A stretch of DNA of 36,876 nt from Halomonas sp. (GCF_014859505.1 NZ_JACUUD010000021.1:1-36876), one strand, 5' to 3'; shown: positions 1-11,008, counted from the stretch's first letter. Program-made: numbers and translations. Notes: a model not told the origin generated them from the sequence alone.

Positions 1-1457
1 TCGCCGTAGTCGAGCTCGTAGGCGGTGGCCAGCCACTCCAGGCGCGGCTCCAGGTACCCCCAGCTCTCATCGAAGCGCCAGCCCACCGCCGGCGAGAGAT
101 GCAGCCGCGAGCCGATGGCGGACTCGCGCTCCAAAGGAATATTGTTTTCGTCCACGTCGCGCCAGAAGTAGGTGTAGTTGGAGCCCCACTGCTGGTAGAA
201 GCCGCCCTGGTTCCAGCGCGCGCTGGCGGAGAGGCTGGGCAGCCGGTAGAAGGGCTTGTCGCGGTCGGCCAGGGGGTCGTCGAGCCTCTGGAAGCCCTGG
301 GCCCGGGCGTCGAGGCGCCAGACGTCGCCGCGGTAGTCGATCTGGGCCAGGCGCGGCATGGCGGAGGTGTTCTGCTCGGCGAAGTCGCTGCCGAAGTCGT
401 CGAAATAGCGGCCGTCGCTGGCCGCCCCGTAGCGCAGCTGGTAGCGGCTGCGCGGGTTGAGGGTGCCGGCGTGGCGGTAGTCCACATACCAGCGCTCCTC
501 GCCCTCGAAGCGCCGCGCGGCGTCATTGGGGTTGTTGCTGGACCCGCCGTCGTCGCTGCCCAGGAAGGCCCCCTCGATCTGGCCGGCATCGCTGGGGTAG
601 AGGTAGCGGTACTCGCCGCCCAGCAGCAGGCCCCGATCGGTGATCCAGCGCGGCGTGATGGTAGCGTCGTGGTTGGGCGCGATGTTCCAGTAGAAGGGCT
701 GGGCGTAGTCCACGGCGTCGCTGGAGAGCCCCACGGCCGGCCACAGGAAGCCGGTGTGGCGGCGATCGTCGATGGGAAAGCGTACCCAGGGCCAGTAGAA
801 GACCGGCACCCGCCCCACCTCGAGCCTGGCATGGCGGGCGGTGCCGAAGCCGCTCTCGCGGTCGAGCACCACGTCGCCCCCCACCAGGCGCCAGAGGTTG
901 TCGCCGGGGTCGCAGGTGGTGAAGCTCGCCGAGGTGAGCCGGTAGCGGCCGTCCTCAAGGCGCTCCAGCTGAAGCGCATCGCCGCGCAGGTGGCGGTCGT
1001 GGACGACATAGTGGGCGTTGTCGATGCGCGCGGCATCGCTGACCAGCGACAGCTCGGCGGCGTCGCCGCGCACCAGCAGGTTCTGGTCGCGCAGCGCCAG
1101 CGGCCCCTCGGCAAAGGCGCGCTCGCGGCTGCCGGGCACCCGCACCCGGGGGGTCTCGAGCTGGGCGGTATCGCGGCGCAGCACCACCTCGCCCAGCAGG
1201 ATCGTCTCGCCATCGTCGCCGTAGCGGGCGCTATCCGACTCGCTGGCCACCCGCCCCGGCGACGGCTCGGCAAGGCGGTAGTCGGGCATCACGTAGGCGC
1301 CGCGACACAGGGCGCCGGCGGGGCGATCATCGCCCCAGGGACGGAAGTCCAGCGACTCGGCGGGCAGGGAAGCGGGCGAGGCCGCCGCAAAGGGGGCGCC
1401 GGCCATGCCCAGGGTCGCCAGGCCGGCCAGGGCCGTCCATGAGAGTCGCTTGCCCAT
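1..1457 (-). CDS. lptD: LPS-assembly outer membrane protein LptD, N-terminal part (cut by left edge)
   Basis: The frame is open from the ATG at 1457 to the left edge, giving the first 485 residues; the C-terminal part of the barrel lies outside the window. LptD with LptE inserts lipopolysaccharide into the outer leaflet of the outer membrane. Visible support: a signal peptide (residues 1 to about 26, Ala-rich cleavage region), an N-terminal beta-jellyroll region to about residue 190, then the barrel with family phrases such as YWNIAPNHDATITPR and GLLLGGEYRYL. Cys51 and Cys182 (in TTCDPGDNLWR) match the two N-terminal cysteines that form the interdomain disulfides in E. coli LptD. A perfect TATAAT lies 33 bases upstream on this strand. 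It diverges from amgK-murU, as in pseudomonads. Identification is firm; the partner cysteine pair cannot be checked here. Confidence 0.95.
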   Translation of the reverse strand, partial: MGKRLSWTALAGLATLGMAGAPFAAASPASLPAESLDFRPWGDDRPAGALCRGAYVMPDYRLAEPSPGRVASESDSARYGDDGETILLGEVVLRRDTAQLETPRVRVPGSRERAFAEGPLALRDQNLLVRGDAAELSLVSDAARIDNAHYVVHDRHLRGDALQLERLEDGRYRLTSASFTTCDPGDNLWRLVGGDVVLDRESGFGTARHARLEVGRVPVFYWPWVRFPIDDRRHTGFLWPAVGLSSDAVDYAQPFYWNIAPNHDATITPRWITDRGLLLGGEYRYLYPSDAGQIEGAFLGSDDGGSSNNPNDAARRFEGEERWYVDYRHAGTLNPRSRYQLRYGAASDGRYFDDFGSDFAEQNTSAMPRLAQIDYRGDVWRLDARAQGFQRLDDPLADRDKPFYRLPSLSASARWNQGGFYQQWGSNYTYFWRDVDENNIPLERESAIGSRLHLSPAVGWRFDESWGYLEPRLEWLATAYELDYG

Positions 1458-1489
1458 GTTCCTCGATGTCCTTGGCGGGGTGAATCGGT

Positions 1490-1495
1490 ATTATA
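1490..1495 (-). promoter_or_regulatory. Probable -10 box of the lptD promoter
   Basis: On the minus strand the sequence reads TATAAT exactly, 33 bases before the lptD ATG. The best -35 candidate is AGCACA at 1512-1517 (16-base spacer, 3 of 6 matches), so the -35 is poor. The reverse reading, TATTAT at 1489-1494, could serve amgK on the other strand, but no -35 supports that. Confidence 0.45.
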
Positions 1496-1615
1496 CAGGC
1501 CGCACCGCGCCTGTGCTGCCGGCGGGCCACGATGCGCCCAGCATGCGGCGAGCCCCCGCGGCCGTCAACCGACCCGCCGCCGGAATCCTTCACGTCACCC
1601 AGGAGCCAGCCCACC

Positions 1616-3291
<1,676 letters not shown>

Positions 3292-3354
3292 ACGCCCCCC
3301 TCGCAGGCCTGTCGCCGGAACAGCCTTGAGCGATGTGCGGGGCTTGGCAACGAC

Positions 3355-3363
3355 TGCTATGCT
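3355..3363 (+). promoter_or_regulatory. Possible extended -10 element for the OsmC gene
   Basis: TGCTATGCT fits a TGn-extended -10 hexamer (TATGCT, 4 of 6) 38 bases before the OsmC ATG. No good -35 lies at normal spacing, which extended -10 promoters can tolerate. Weak call. Confidence 0.3.
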
Positions 3364-3401
3364 GCCGCGATTTGCCGACAATCGAGAAGGAATCCCGAAT
3401 C

Positions 3402-3821
3402 ATGAAAGCCAGCGTGAAATGGACCGACGGTCGCCAGTTTGTTGCCGAGAGCGGTAGCGGTCACAGCGTGGTGATCGACGGCCCGCCTGACCACGGCGGC
3501 CGCAACACCGGCCCGCGCCCCATGGAGATGCTGCTGATGGGCCTGGGCGCCTGCACCTCCTTCGACGTGCTGGAGATCCTGGAGAAGTCCCGCGCCCCGG
3601 TGAGCGACTGCGTGGCAAGCCTCGAGGCGGAGCGCGCCGACACCGTGCCCAGCGTATTCACCAAGATCCACGTGCACTTCACCGTCACCGGCAAGGGGCT
3701 GAAGGAGAAGCAGGTGCAGCGCGCCGTGGAGCTCTCCGCGGAGAAGTACTGCAGCGCCTCCATCATGCTGGTGAAGGGCGGCGTCGACATCACGCACTCC
3801 TTCACCCTCGTCGAGGAGTGA
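3402..3821 (+). CDS. OsmC family protein, YhfA type
   Basis: 139 residues with the OsmC/Ohr fold. The two redox-active cysteines are visible: one in GLGACTSFDVLEIL and one in SAEKYCSASIML. Together with the opening MKASVKWTDG and the ending DITHSF, the sequence closely follows E. coli YhfA rather than the peroxide reductases OsmC or Ohr. YhfA-type proteins are thought to reduce hydroperoxides, but their substrate is not settled. The ATG at 3402 has GAGAAGG 11 bases upstream and is preferred to an upstream in-frame codon 23 residues earlier. It ends 9 bases from the convergent coq7 stop. In E. coli yhfA lies beside prkB; here prkB is about 1.2 kb away, so the old neighbourhood is partly kept. 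Confidence 0.85.
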   Translation: MKASVKWTDGRQFVAESGSGHSVVIDGPPDHGGRNTGPRPMEMLLMGLGACTSFDVLEILEKSRAPVSDCVASLEAERADTVPSVFTKIHVHFTVTGKGLKEKQVQRAVELSAEKYCSASIMLVKGGVDITHSFTLVEE

Positions 3822-3830
3822 GGAGGAGGC

Positions 3831-4475
3831 TTAGACCCGGTAGACGCTACTGGTCATGACCTTCGACATCAGCCTCATGCCGAACTTGACCGGGGCGGGG
3901 AAACGGGCCCCGCCGGCTTCCAGCGCCAGCTGGGCATGGTGGGCCTCGTCGATGGCCATCTGGCGCAGCACCGCCCTAGAGCGCTGATCCCCCGCCGGCA
4001 GCTTGACCAGATGGTCCTCCAGATGGCGGCCCACCTGCTCCTCGGTGGCGGCCACGAAGCCGAGGCTCACGCGGTCGCCCACGGCACCGGCCACGGCGCC
4101 GATACCGAAGGAAGCGGCGTAGAACAGCGGGTTGAGCAGGCTGGGGCGCTCGTGCAACTCATCGAGGCGCTCGTCGCACCAGGCCAGGTGGTCGATCTCC
4201 TCCCTGGCCGCCTCCTCCATCTGGTCACGCACATCGGGCAGCTTGGCGGTCAGCCCCTGGCCCTGATAGAGCGCCTGGGCGCACACCTCTCCGGTGTGAT
4301 TGATGCGCATCAGCCCGGCCGCATGGCGGCGCTCCTCCTCCTCCAGGGGTTCATCATTCACCTCGGGCGTGGCCGGGTACGGCCGCGACGCCTGGGCGGC
4401 ATGGGGCACCAGGGTGCGCAGCACGGTATCGAACTGGTGGATCAGGTTGTCGCTGGGGGAGAGCTTGCGGTTCAT
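3831..4475 (-). CDS. coq7: 2-polyprenyl-3-methyl-6-methoxy-1,4-benzoquinone hydroxylase (Coq7)
   Basis: 214-residue di-iron monooxygenase for the penultimate hydroxylation of ubiquinone biosynthesis, a membrane-associated ferritin-like four-helix protein. The iron ligands are readable: E63 in [10 protein letters not shown]93 and H96 in [10 protein letters not shown]145/E146 in ATEEQVGRH, and E177 with H180 in IDEAHH. Length is normal for the proteobacterial enzyme. The start at 4475 was chosen because the protein aligns from [12 protein letters not shown]; the frame extends 62 codons further upstream, but through a terminator hairpin and a likely promoter. It is a single gene, convergent with the OsmC gene. 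Organisms using UbiF instead of Coq7 lack this gene, so it is a useful taxonomic marker. Confidence 0.95.
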   Translation of the reverse strand: MNRKLSPSDNLIHQFDTVLRTLVPHAAQASRPYPATPEVNDEPLEEEERRHAAGLMRINHTGEVCAQALYQGQGLTAKLPDVRDQMEEAAREEIDHLAWCDERLDELHERPSLLNPLFYAASFGIGAVAGAVGDRVSLGFVAATEEQVGRHLEDHLVKLPAGDQRSRAVLRQMAIDEAHHAQLALEAGGARFPAPVKFGMRLMSKVMTSSVYRV

Positions 4476-4501
4476 GACGACCTCGTCGCGTCTCGGTCCG
4501 G

Positions 4502-4520
4502 AATGGGATGACCCATTGTA
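4502..4520 (-). promoter_or_regulatory. Candidate coq7 -10 box with a small inverted repeat
   Basis: On the minus strand TACAAT (4515-4520, 5 of 6 matches) lies about 40 bases before the coq7 ATG; the -35 region is poor. An AATGGG / CCCATT inverted repeat with a four-base loop (4502-4517) overlaps its downstream edge. Confidence 0.3.
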
Positions 4521-4559
4521 GCCGAGGGCCCTGGCCACCAGAAGCGCCACCCGAAACGA

Positions 4560-4585
4560 CCGACGCCACCTGGCGGTGGCGTCGG
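4560..4585 (-). terminator. Rho-independent terminator downstream of the HIT gene
   Basis: A perfect 11-base-pair GC-rich stem (4560-4570 with 4575-4585) and a TGGC loop. On the minus strand the hairpin is preceded by TTCTTC and followed by GTCGTTTCGG. It lies 60 bases past the HIT stop and upstream of coq7, so it separates the prkB-side genes from coq7. Confidence 0.65.
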
Positions 4586-4645
4586 AAGAAACTGCACCCG
4601 ATGCGTCGAGCGCTTGAGCTCGCGCGGTGACCCGCAGGGCGCCGG

Positions 4646-4987
4646 CTAGCCAGCCGGCCAAGTGAAGCGTCGACCGCCCATCAGGTGCATATGGATATGG
4701 TAGACCGTCTGGCCGCCGTCGTCATTGCAGTTCATCACCACCCGGTAGCCCTCCTCGGCGAAGCCGCGCTCGCGGGCCAGCCGGGCGGCCACGATGGGCA
4801 GTCGACCGACCAGCGCCAGGTCGCGCTCCTCGAGGTCGTTGAGGGTCGCGACATGGCGCTTGGGGATCACCAGCAGATGGGTCGGCGCCTGGGGGGCGAT
4901 ATCCTCGAAGGCCAGCACTTCATCATCCTCGAAGACGATCTCGGCCGAGATCTCGCGGTTGATGATCTGGCAGAACAGGCAGGCCAT
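4646..4987 (-). CDS. HIT-family nucleotide-binding hydrolase (HinT-like)
   Basis: 113 residues of the histidine triad superfamily. The catalytic motif is H97-I-H99-M-H101-L in [14 protein letters not shown], and the N-terminus [20 protein letters not shown] is typical of HinT/PKCI proteins, which hydrolyse purine nucleoside phosphoramidates and acyl-adenylates in the cytoplasm. The CxxC near the N-terminus may bind zinc, as in some homologues. The start at 4987 has a GGAGAG ribosome binding site. It is followed by a clear terminator and sits 54 bases downstream of prkB on the same strand, so it may be the last gene of the purD-thioesterase-prkB transcript. Confidence 0.9.
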   Translation of the reverse strand: MACLFCQIINREISAEIVFEDDEVLAFEDIAPQAPTHLLVIPKRHVATLNDLEERDLALVGRLPIVAARLARERGFAEEGYRVVMNCNDDGGQTVYHIHMHLMGGRRFTWPAG

Positions 4988-5041
4988 GGGGTCTCTCCTT
5001 GGTCGGGGCTCGACGTTTTCAGGGCTTATGGTCTTCGAGGC

Positions 5042-5914
5042 CTAGCGGAATCGGCGCTGGGCCAGCAGATGGCGCACCAGCGGCGCGAGGATCAGCTCCA
5101 TGGCCAGCGACACCCGCGCGCCCGGCACCACCAGGGTATGGGGCCGGCTCATGAAGGCGTCCGGGATCATCGCCAGCAGGTAGGGAAAGTCCACGGTGGC
5201 CGGTTCCCGGAAGCGGATCACGGCGAAGGATTCGGCGTCGGAGGGGATGTCCTGCACCTCGAAGGGGTTGGAGGTATCCACCGTGGGCACCCGCTGGAAG
5301 TTGATATGGGTGCGCGAGAACTGGGGCTGGATGTAGCGCACGTAGTCGTCCATGCGGCCGAGGATGGTGTCGATCACCGCCTCCTGGGAATGGCCGCGCA
5401 GCTTGGTGTCGCGCACGATCTTCTGGATCCACTCCAGGTTGATGGTGGGCGCCACCCCCACCAGCAGATCCACGTGGCGGGCGATGTCGTGCTCGGGCGT
5501 CACCAGGCCACCGTGCAGCCCCTCGTAGAAGAGCAGATCGGTGCCGTAGGGTAACGGCTGCCACTCGGTGAAGGTGCCGACCCGGTAGCCGGCCTCGATC
5601 ATCTGCTTGTCCTCGGCGTGGATGTAGTGGCGATAGGTGCCACTGCCCTGCTCACCGTACTCCAGGAACAGCGCCTCGAGTTCGTCGAGCAGGTTGGCCT
5701 CCACGGCAAAGTGGGAGAGCTCATCCTTGCGCTCCGGCTCCTCGCGGAAGATCCGCGCCAGTTCCTCCCGGGTGTAGCGGTGGAAGGCGTCGCCGTCGAC
5801 GACGGCAGCATGGACATCCTCCCGGGCGAACATGCGCTCGAAGGTACGCTTGACCGTGGTGGTGCCGGCGCCGGAGGAGCCGGTCACGGCGATGATCGGA
5901 TATTCGCGGGACAT
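5042..5914 (-). CDS. prkB: Phosphoribulokinase-like protein PrkB
   Basis: 290 residues. A P-loop is present at the N-terminus (TGSSGAGTTTVKRTF, residues 11-25), with the phosphoribulokinase/uridine kinase-family DGDAFHRY and the downstream phrases FYEGLHGG and LEWIQKIVRDT. It matches the PrkB family found in E. coli and other non-autotrophs next to yhfA and crp. The family resembles Calvin-cycle phosphoribulokinase, but no RuBisCO or other cycle gene is present here, so the true substrate is open. The ATG at 5914 overlaps the stop of the thioesterase gene by one base (TGATG), implying coupled translation. The frame extends 91 codons upstream, but that part overlaps the thioesterase and is not family-like. 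Confidence 0.88.
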   Translation of the reverse strand: MSREYPIIAVTGSSGAGTTTVKRTFERMFAREDVHAAVVDGDAFHRYTREELARIFREEPERKDELSHFAVEANLLDELEALFLEYGEQGSGTYRHYIHAEDKQMIEAGYRVGTFTEWQPLPYGTDLLFYEGLHGGLVTPEHDIARHVDLLVGVAPTINLEWIQKIVRDTKLRGHSQEAVIDTILGRMDDYVRYIQPQFSRTHINFQRVPTVDTSNPFEVQDIPSDAESFAVIRFREPATVDFPYLLAMIPDAFMSRPHTLVVPGARVSLAMELILAPLVRHLLAQRRFR

Positions 5915-6354
5915 CAGGTGCCACCTGCTCCGGCAAGGGCCGCCACCACGGCCTCGGGCACCGCCACCGGGCGTCCGTTGGCCGGGTCGATCAGGATCAC
6001 GTTGAGCCGGGCGGTGGCCACGGGCCGGCCGCCCTCGGCGTGAAGCACGCGGTGGTAGACGGTGATCGCGCGCCCCGTGGGAGGCGGGATCGCCGTCTCC
6101 ACCACCAGGGCATCGGGCCAGCGCGCTTCGGACTGGTACTGCACGGCGAGATCCGCCACCACGCTGGGGTAGCCGCCCAGATCCCACTCGGTGAGTCCCA
6201 GGGCACCGAAGGCCTGGATGCGCGCCTCGTGGAGCAGCGACACCAGGGTGTCATGGCCCAGGTGGCGGCCGTAGTTCATGTCGGTGACGCGCACCGTCAG
6301 CGGGTGGCGGTGCACGATGGCCGCCTCGGGAAACTCGAGCCTGACACGTTCCAT
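5914..6354 (-). CDS. Hotdog-fold acyl-CoA thioesterase (4HBT family)
   Basis: 146 residues of the 4-hydroxybenzoyl-CoA thioesterase/YbgC-like superfamily. The motif VRVTDMNYGRHLGHDTLVSLLHEAR puts candidate catalytic residues at Asp25, His31 and Glu43. Its acyl substrate cannot be read from sequence. A ribosome binding site AGGAG lies 7 bases before the ATG at 6354. It starts 11 bases after purD on the same strand and overlaps the prkB start, so purD, this gene and prkB very probably form one transcript. The link between a purine enzyme, a thioesterase and a sugar kinase is not understood. Confidence 0.85.
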   Translation of the reverse strand: MERVRLEFPEAAIVHRHPLTVRVTDMNYGRHLGHDTLVSLLHEARIQAFGALGLTEWDLGGYPSVVADLAVQYQSEARWPDALVVETAIPPPTGRAITVYHRVLHAEGGRPVATARLNVILIDPANGRPVAVPEAVVAALAGAGGT

Positions 6355-6364
6355 GCTTGACTCC

Positions 6365-7651
<1,287 letters not shown>

Positions 7652-7758
7652 CCATTACACCTTGTTCAACAAACCGAAAGCGGGCGATTCGGGACGATGA
7701 CCGACGCCAATCTTCCGCCGGGCCACGCAAAAATGTCGCGGCATTATGTCAGAAAGTG

Positions 7759-7772
7759 CGGGCCCGCGCCCG
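7759..7772 (-). terminator. Weak terminator-like hairpin after phaR
   Basis: CGGGC (7759-7763) and GCCCG (7768-7772) form a short GC stem; on the minus strand it is followed by CACTTTCTG. It lies just after the phaR stop and before purD. A CATAAT hexamer (7743-7748, minus) immediately after could be the purD -10, but no -35 is convincing. Confidence 0.3.
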
Positions 7773-7776
7773 GACC

Positions 7777-8229
7777 TCACTTCGTCTCGTCGTCGTCCTG
7801 GGAGCCAGCCTGGCCGATGGTCTTCTGCCAGAACTTCATGTTCTCTTCGGTCAGCTCGCGCATCAGCTCTATCGGGGTATGGCGCATGGCCTGCTGCCAC
7901 TGGTCCTGAACCCGCTTCTGCTGCTCCAGCATCAGCTGGGTGCCCTGCTCCAGATAGCGCGCCAGGGGCAGCGGCTGGGCCATGTCGTAGACGCGGATGA
8001 ACTGTGCCAGCAGGTCGTTGGAGAACACCTCCGCATCGCCGTCGGCCTGCTCCTGCTCGATGATGATCGACAACAGGATGGTGCGCGTCAGATCCTCACC
8101 GCTCTTGGCGTCCTCGACCCGGAACGGTACCTCATCGAGGATCAGCTTGCGCAGATCCTCCAGGGTCACATAGCGGCTCTGTTCGGTATCATAGAGCCTG
8201 CGGTTGGCATACTTGCGAATCACGCGCAC
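7777..8229 (-). CDS. phaR: Polyhydroxyalkanoate synthesis regulator PhaR
   Basis: 150 residues. The N-terminal DNA-binding domain RVIRKYANRRLYDTEQSRYVTLEDLRKLI is the hallmark of the PHB accumulation regulator family, followed by the helical PHB_acc region (about residues 60-110) and an acidic tail. PhaR represses phasin and its own gene, and is released when it binds nascent polyhydroxyalkanoate granules. I chose the GTG at 8229 because AGGAG lies seven bases upstream; a second GTG two codons later is also possible. Earlier in-frame ATGs would overlap the promoter region shared with rsmE. No phaC, phasin or other granule gene lies in this window. Confidence 0.9.
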   Translation of the reverse strand: MRVIRKYANRRLYDTEQSRYVTLEDLRKLILDEVPFRVEDAKSGEDLTRTILLSIIIEQEQADGDAEVFSNDLLAQFIRVYDMAQPLPLARYLEQGTQLMLEQQKRVQDQWQQAMRHTPIELMRELTEENMKFWQKTIGQAGSQDDDETK

Positions 8230-8252
8230 GGCGCTGCTCCTCGGTCGTTGTG

Positions 8253-8266
8253 GGGGCATCTGCCCC
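8253..8266. promoter_or_regulatory. Palindrome between phaR and rsmE
   Basis: GGGGCA-TC-TGCCCC, a perfect 14-base palindrome in the 100-base region from which phaR and rsmE diverge, 24 bases upstream of the phaR start. PhaR regulators are known to bind TGC-containing repeats near their own gene, so this is a candidate autoregulatory site; it could also simply be an mRNA hairpin. Confidence 0.3.
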
Positions 8267-8329
8267 TGCACGACTATTGTGCACCGCGACACCATCCATG
8301 CAAGGCATAGTCGCCAACGCGAGGCCCCG

Positions 8330-9043
8330 ATGAACCTGATACTGCTTGCTCCGGATGATATCGAACACCACCACCTGGCTCGAGTGACCGACCCGCGCCG
8401 GCTGCGTCACTTGCGCGAGGTGCACCGCGCTGCGCCCGGTGACCGCCTCACACTGGGTGTCATGGGTAGCGGCATCGGCCAGGGGACACTGCTCACCCTG
8501 GACGACCGGGAGGCCACCTTCGCCCTGGAAGAGCTCGACCAGCCGCCGCCACCGGCACTGCCGGTCCACCTGGTGCTGGCCCTGCCACGACCGCGCATGC
8601 TGGCGAGAAGCCTGGAGCATGTCACCGCCCAGGGCGTGAAGTCGATCACCCTGCTGCACACCCGCCGGGTAGAGAAGAGCTACTGGCAGTCGCCGGAGCT
8701 TGCCGCGGAAAAGATCCATCAGCACCTGGTGCTGGGCCTGGAACAGGCCCGCGATACCCTGATGCCGACGGTCACCATGGAAAAGGGCTTCCGACCCTTC
8801 GTGGAGGAGCGCCTCCCCGGCCTGCTCGAGGGCCGGCGAGGCCTGCTGGCCCACCCGGGCATGGCCACTGCCTGCCCGCGGGGGATTGATGACCCCACTC
8901 TGCTGCTGGTGGGGCCGGAGGGGGGCTTCATTCCCTGGGAGGTGGAGAAGCTGCTGGAGGCCGGCTGCGAGGGAATTCATCTGGGGCCGCGAATCCTGCG
9001 GGTGGAGACCGCGGTCACCGCCCTGCTGGCACGGTTGTTCTGA
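8330..9043 (+). CDS. rsmE: 16S rRNA m3U1498 methyltransferase RsmE
   Basis: 237-residue SPOUT methyltransferase that methylates N3 of U1498 in 16S rRNA. The knotted S-adenosylmethionine site shows as LLLVGPEGGFIPWEVE followed by LGPRILRVETAVTALL, both diagnostic, and an N-terminal PUA-like domain carries RRLRHLREVHR. The ATG at 8330 is preceded by GAGG; an alternative start 42 codons upstream would run through the region shared with phaR. It ends 18 bases before the convergent PF05618 gene. The usual gshB or ybeB-side neighbours are absent. Confidence 0.95.
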   Translation: MNLILLAPDDIEHHHLARVTDPRRLRHLREVHRAAPGDRLTLGVMGSGIGQGTLLTLDDREATFALEELDQPPPPALPVHLVLALPRPRMLARSLEHVTAQGVKSITLLHTRRVEKSYWQSPELAAEKIHQHLVLGLEQARDTLMPTVTMEKGFRPFVEERLPGLLEGRRGLLAHPGMATACPRGIDDPTLLLVGPEGGFIPWEVEKLLEAGCEGIHLGPRILRVETAVTALLARLF

Positions 9044-9061
9044 GACGGGGGCGCCGACGAC

Positions 9062-9622
9062 TCAGTTGTCGTGGCCCTCGCTCAGCTCGTCTGGCTCATG
9101 TTCACGAAGCCGCGACTCCTCGTTGCACTCCGGGCGCTGCAGGAAGGTCTCGCGCACGTCCAGCAGCCCGAGGTGGGAGAGAGTGCGTCGGCCCAGCAGC
9201 AGCGGATAGTTCATCTCCTCGCGATCACGCAGGCTGAACTGCTCTTCATAGACGGTATCGCCCAGGCAGAGCTTCATCAGCACTACCGGGCGCTCGTCGC
9301 GGCCTCCCGCACCGCGCACGCGCAGATCGCGATAGAGGGGCAACTCAAGCTTCTCGGTGAAGGCCTCGCCGCTTGCGGTGTCCTCCAGCTTGAGGCGGAA
9401 GCGTACCCACTCCTCCCCCTCACGCTCGAAGGACTCGATATCCCGGGCGTCCAGCGACGAGGTCAGGGCACCGCTGTCCAGCTTGGCATTGACCGCCACG
9501 CCCCAGGGCTCGATGGTGGCGCGCTCCACCCACCCGAACACCTTGTCGGCGATCGCCGTGGGGGCGGCGCCGGCCAGCAGGAATCCCGCCAGCAGCATCA
9601 ATGGACGAGCGGCTCGCTTCAT
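9062..9622 (-). CDS. Retropepsin-like periplasmic protein (PF05618, 'ATP-dependent zinc protease' family)
   Basis: 186 residues with a signal peptide (residues 1 to about 25, Lys/Arg then Leu/Ala-rich core ending AIADK). The mature part has the aspartic-protease-like signature K-L-D49-S-G-A-L-T-S-S near the N-terminus and PLLLGRRTLSHLGLLDV near the C-terminus, as in the PF05618 family. The common name 'ATP-dependent zinc protease' is misleading: the fold is retropepsin-like and no zinc site is visible. The ATG at 9622 is preceded by GGAGAAAGAAG; a start 13 codons upstream would lack a clean signal peptide. It lies 35 bases downstream of the MltB-family gene on the same strand, suggesting a shared envelope role. 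Substrate unknown. Confidence 0.8.
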   Translation of the reverse strand: MKRAARPLMLLAGFLLAGAAPTAIADKVFGWVERATIEPWGVAVNAKLDSGALTSSLDARDIESFEREGEEWVRFRLKLEDTASGEAFTEKLELPLYRDLRVRGAGGRDERPVVLMKLCLGDTVYEEQFSLRDREEMNYPLLLGRRTLSHLGLLDVRETFLQRPECNEESRLREHEPDELSEGHDN

Positions 9623-9657
9623 CTTCTTTCTCCGTTGGGTAAGCCCTTGAAGGAACC

Positions 9658-10941
9658 TCACCGGGTCAGACGCTCCAGCAGGCTCAGCGTCGCGAAGCCG
9701 TCGGGCGCGGTACCGATGGAGCGCTGGTACGCACGCAGACCACGGCGGGTATTGGGACCCATGACGCCGTCCGGGGTTCCCACCTCGAAGCCGAGGGCGT
9801 TGAGCGAGCGCTGCATCTCACGCACCTGGTCACGGCTCAGCGGCTGCTCGTCCCGGGGCCAGCCGGCGCTGATCCCCCCACGGCCGGCGATCTGGTCGGC
9901 CAGGGTGCCCACCGCCAGGGCATAGCTTGTGGCATTGTTGTAGCGCAGGATCGACCGATAGTTGGGACCCACCAGGAAGGCCGGCCCGCGGGCACCCGCC
10001 GGAACGATCACCGAGGCGACGTCGAAGTCTGGCAACGTGCCGCCGCCGACCGGACGCACACCCAGCTCGGCCCACTCCCGGGCACTGCGGCGGGTGGCGA
10101 GCTCAGCCTGGGCATAGTCGAAACCGTCGGGAATCACCACCTCCACCCCCCAGGGCTCACCGGCGCGCCAATTGGCCCTGGCCAGGTAGTTGGCGGTGGA
10201 AGCCATGACGTCGGGAATGCTGCCCCAGATGTCGCGGCGCCCGTCGCCGTCACCGTCCACGGCGTAAGCCTCGAAGCTCGAGGGGATGAACTGGGTGTGG
10301 CCCATGGCGCCGGCCCAGGAGCCGATCATGCGATCCGGAGCGATGTCGCCCGCCTCGATGATGCGCAGGGCGGCAAGCAGCTCTCCGCGGGCGAAATCGC
10401 TGCGGCGGCCCTCGAAGGCCAGGGTCGCCAGCGCCTCCAGAGTGGAGAAGCTGCCGAAATTGCCGCCGTAGTTGCTCTCGATGCCCCAGATCGCCACCAC
10501 CACCTCGGCGGGCACCCCGTAGCGCTGCTCCATAAGGCGAGCGGTGTCGCGGTGCTCGGCCAGCCTGGCGCGTCCCTGGGCGACACGCTGAGCGGAGACG
10601 GCGCTGTCCAGGTACTGCCAGATGGGACGCACAAACTCCGGCTGGGAGCGGTCGAGCTCGATCACCCGCGGGCGATAGCGAACGCCGTCCAGGGCGCGGG
10701 CCAGGGTCGCCTCTGAGATACCCTCGCGGCGAGCCTCCCGACGGAACTGGGCCAGCCAGGCGTCGAAACTGGCGGGAGGTAGCGGTTCGGCCGTGGCTGC
10801 GTTCGTGCCGGCCTGGGCGGCCGCCGCCGTCTGGCTCGGCTCCGCGGCGGGCTCATCCGCCGCCCTGGCGTCTTGGGCCGGGCCGCTCTGGCAGCCGGCC
10901 AACAGGCCCAGCAGCAGGCCGAGGGTCAGGGTCCGTTTCAT
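9658..10941 (-). CDS. Lytic murein transglycosylase, MltB family, lipoprotein with peptidoglycan-binding domain
   Basis: 427 residues. A lipobox L13-L-A-G-C17 marks an outer-membrane-directed lipoprotein. After an Ala/Pro-rich linker (to about 55), the GH103 MltB-type domain contains the catalytic Glu155 in WGIESNYGG, plus GAMGHTQFIPSSF and the DGDGDGRRDIW loop. A C-terminal peptidoglycan-binding repeat (about 365-420, REMQRSLNALGF with GPNTRRGLRAYQ) follows. Enzymes of this family cleave the MurNAc-GlcNAc bond to form 1,6-anhydroMurNAc. The ATG at 10941 is chosen for its lipoprotein signal and the GGAGAG 10 bases upstream; an ATG six codons earlier is possible. E. coli MltB lacks the C-terminal binding domain, so this is a homologue of the longer type. 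Recycled MurNAc would feed AmgK-MurU at the left of the window. Confidence 0.9.
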   Translation of the reverse strand: MKRTLTLGLLLGLLAGCQSGPAQDARAADEPAAEPSQTAAAAQAGTNAATAEPLPPASFDAWLAQFRREARREGISEATLARALDGVRYRPRVIELDRSQPEFVRPIWQYLDSAVSAQRVAQGRARLAEHRDTARLMEQRYGVPAEVVVAIWGIESNYGGNFGSFSTLEALATLAFEGRRSDFARGELLAALRIIEAGDIAPDRMIGSWAGAMGHTQFIPSSFEAYAVDGDGDGRRDIWGSIPDVMASTANYLARANWRAGEPWGVEVVIPDGFDYAQAELATRRSAREWAELGVRPVGGGTLPDFDVASVIVPAGARGPAFLVGPNYRSILRYNNATSYALAVGTLADQIAGRGGISAGWPRDEQPLSRDQVREMQRSLNALGFEVGTPDGVMGPNTRRGLRAYQRSIGTAPDGFATLSLLERLTR

Positions 10942-11008
10942 CACGCTTGCGCTCTCCATGGCAGGTGTGACCGATCATCGCGCAGAATCGCCACCACCAC
11001 CAGCCCCA

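Noticed and set aside
99..1442. A 447-codon plus-strand frame at the left end
   Set aside because: The minus strand encodes an unmistakable LptD N-terminus; the plus frame is Ala/Val/Gly-rich antisense noise.
5042..5914. Calvin-cycle phosphoribulokinase implying autotrophy
   Set aside because: No RuBisCO or other cycle gene is nearby and the sequence follows the PrkB family of heterotrophs.
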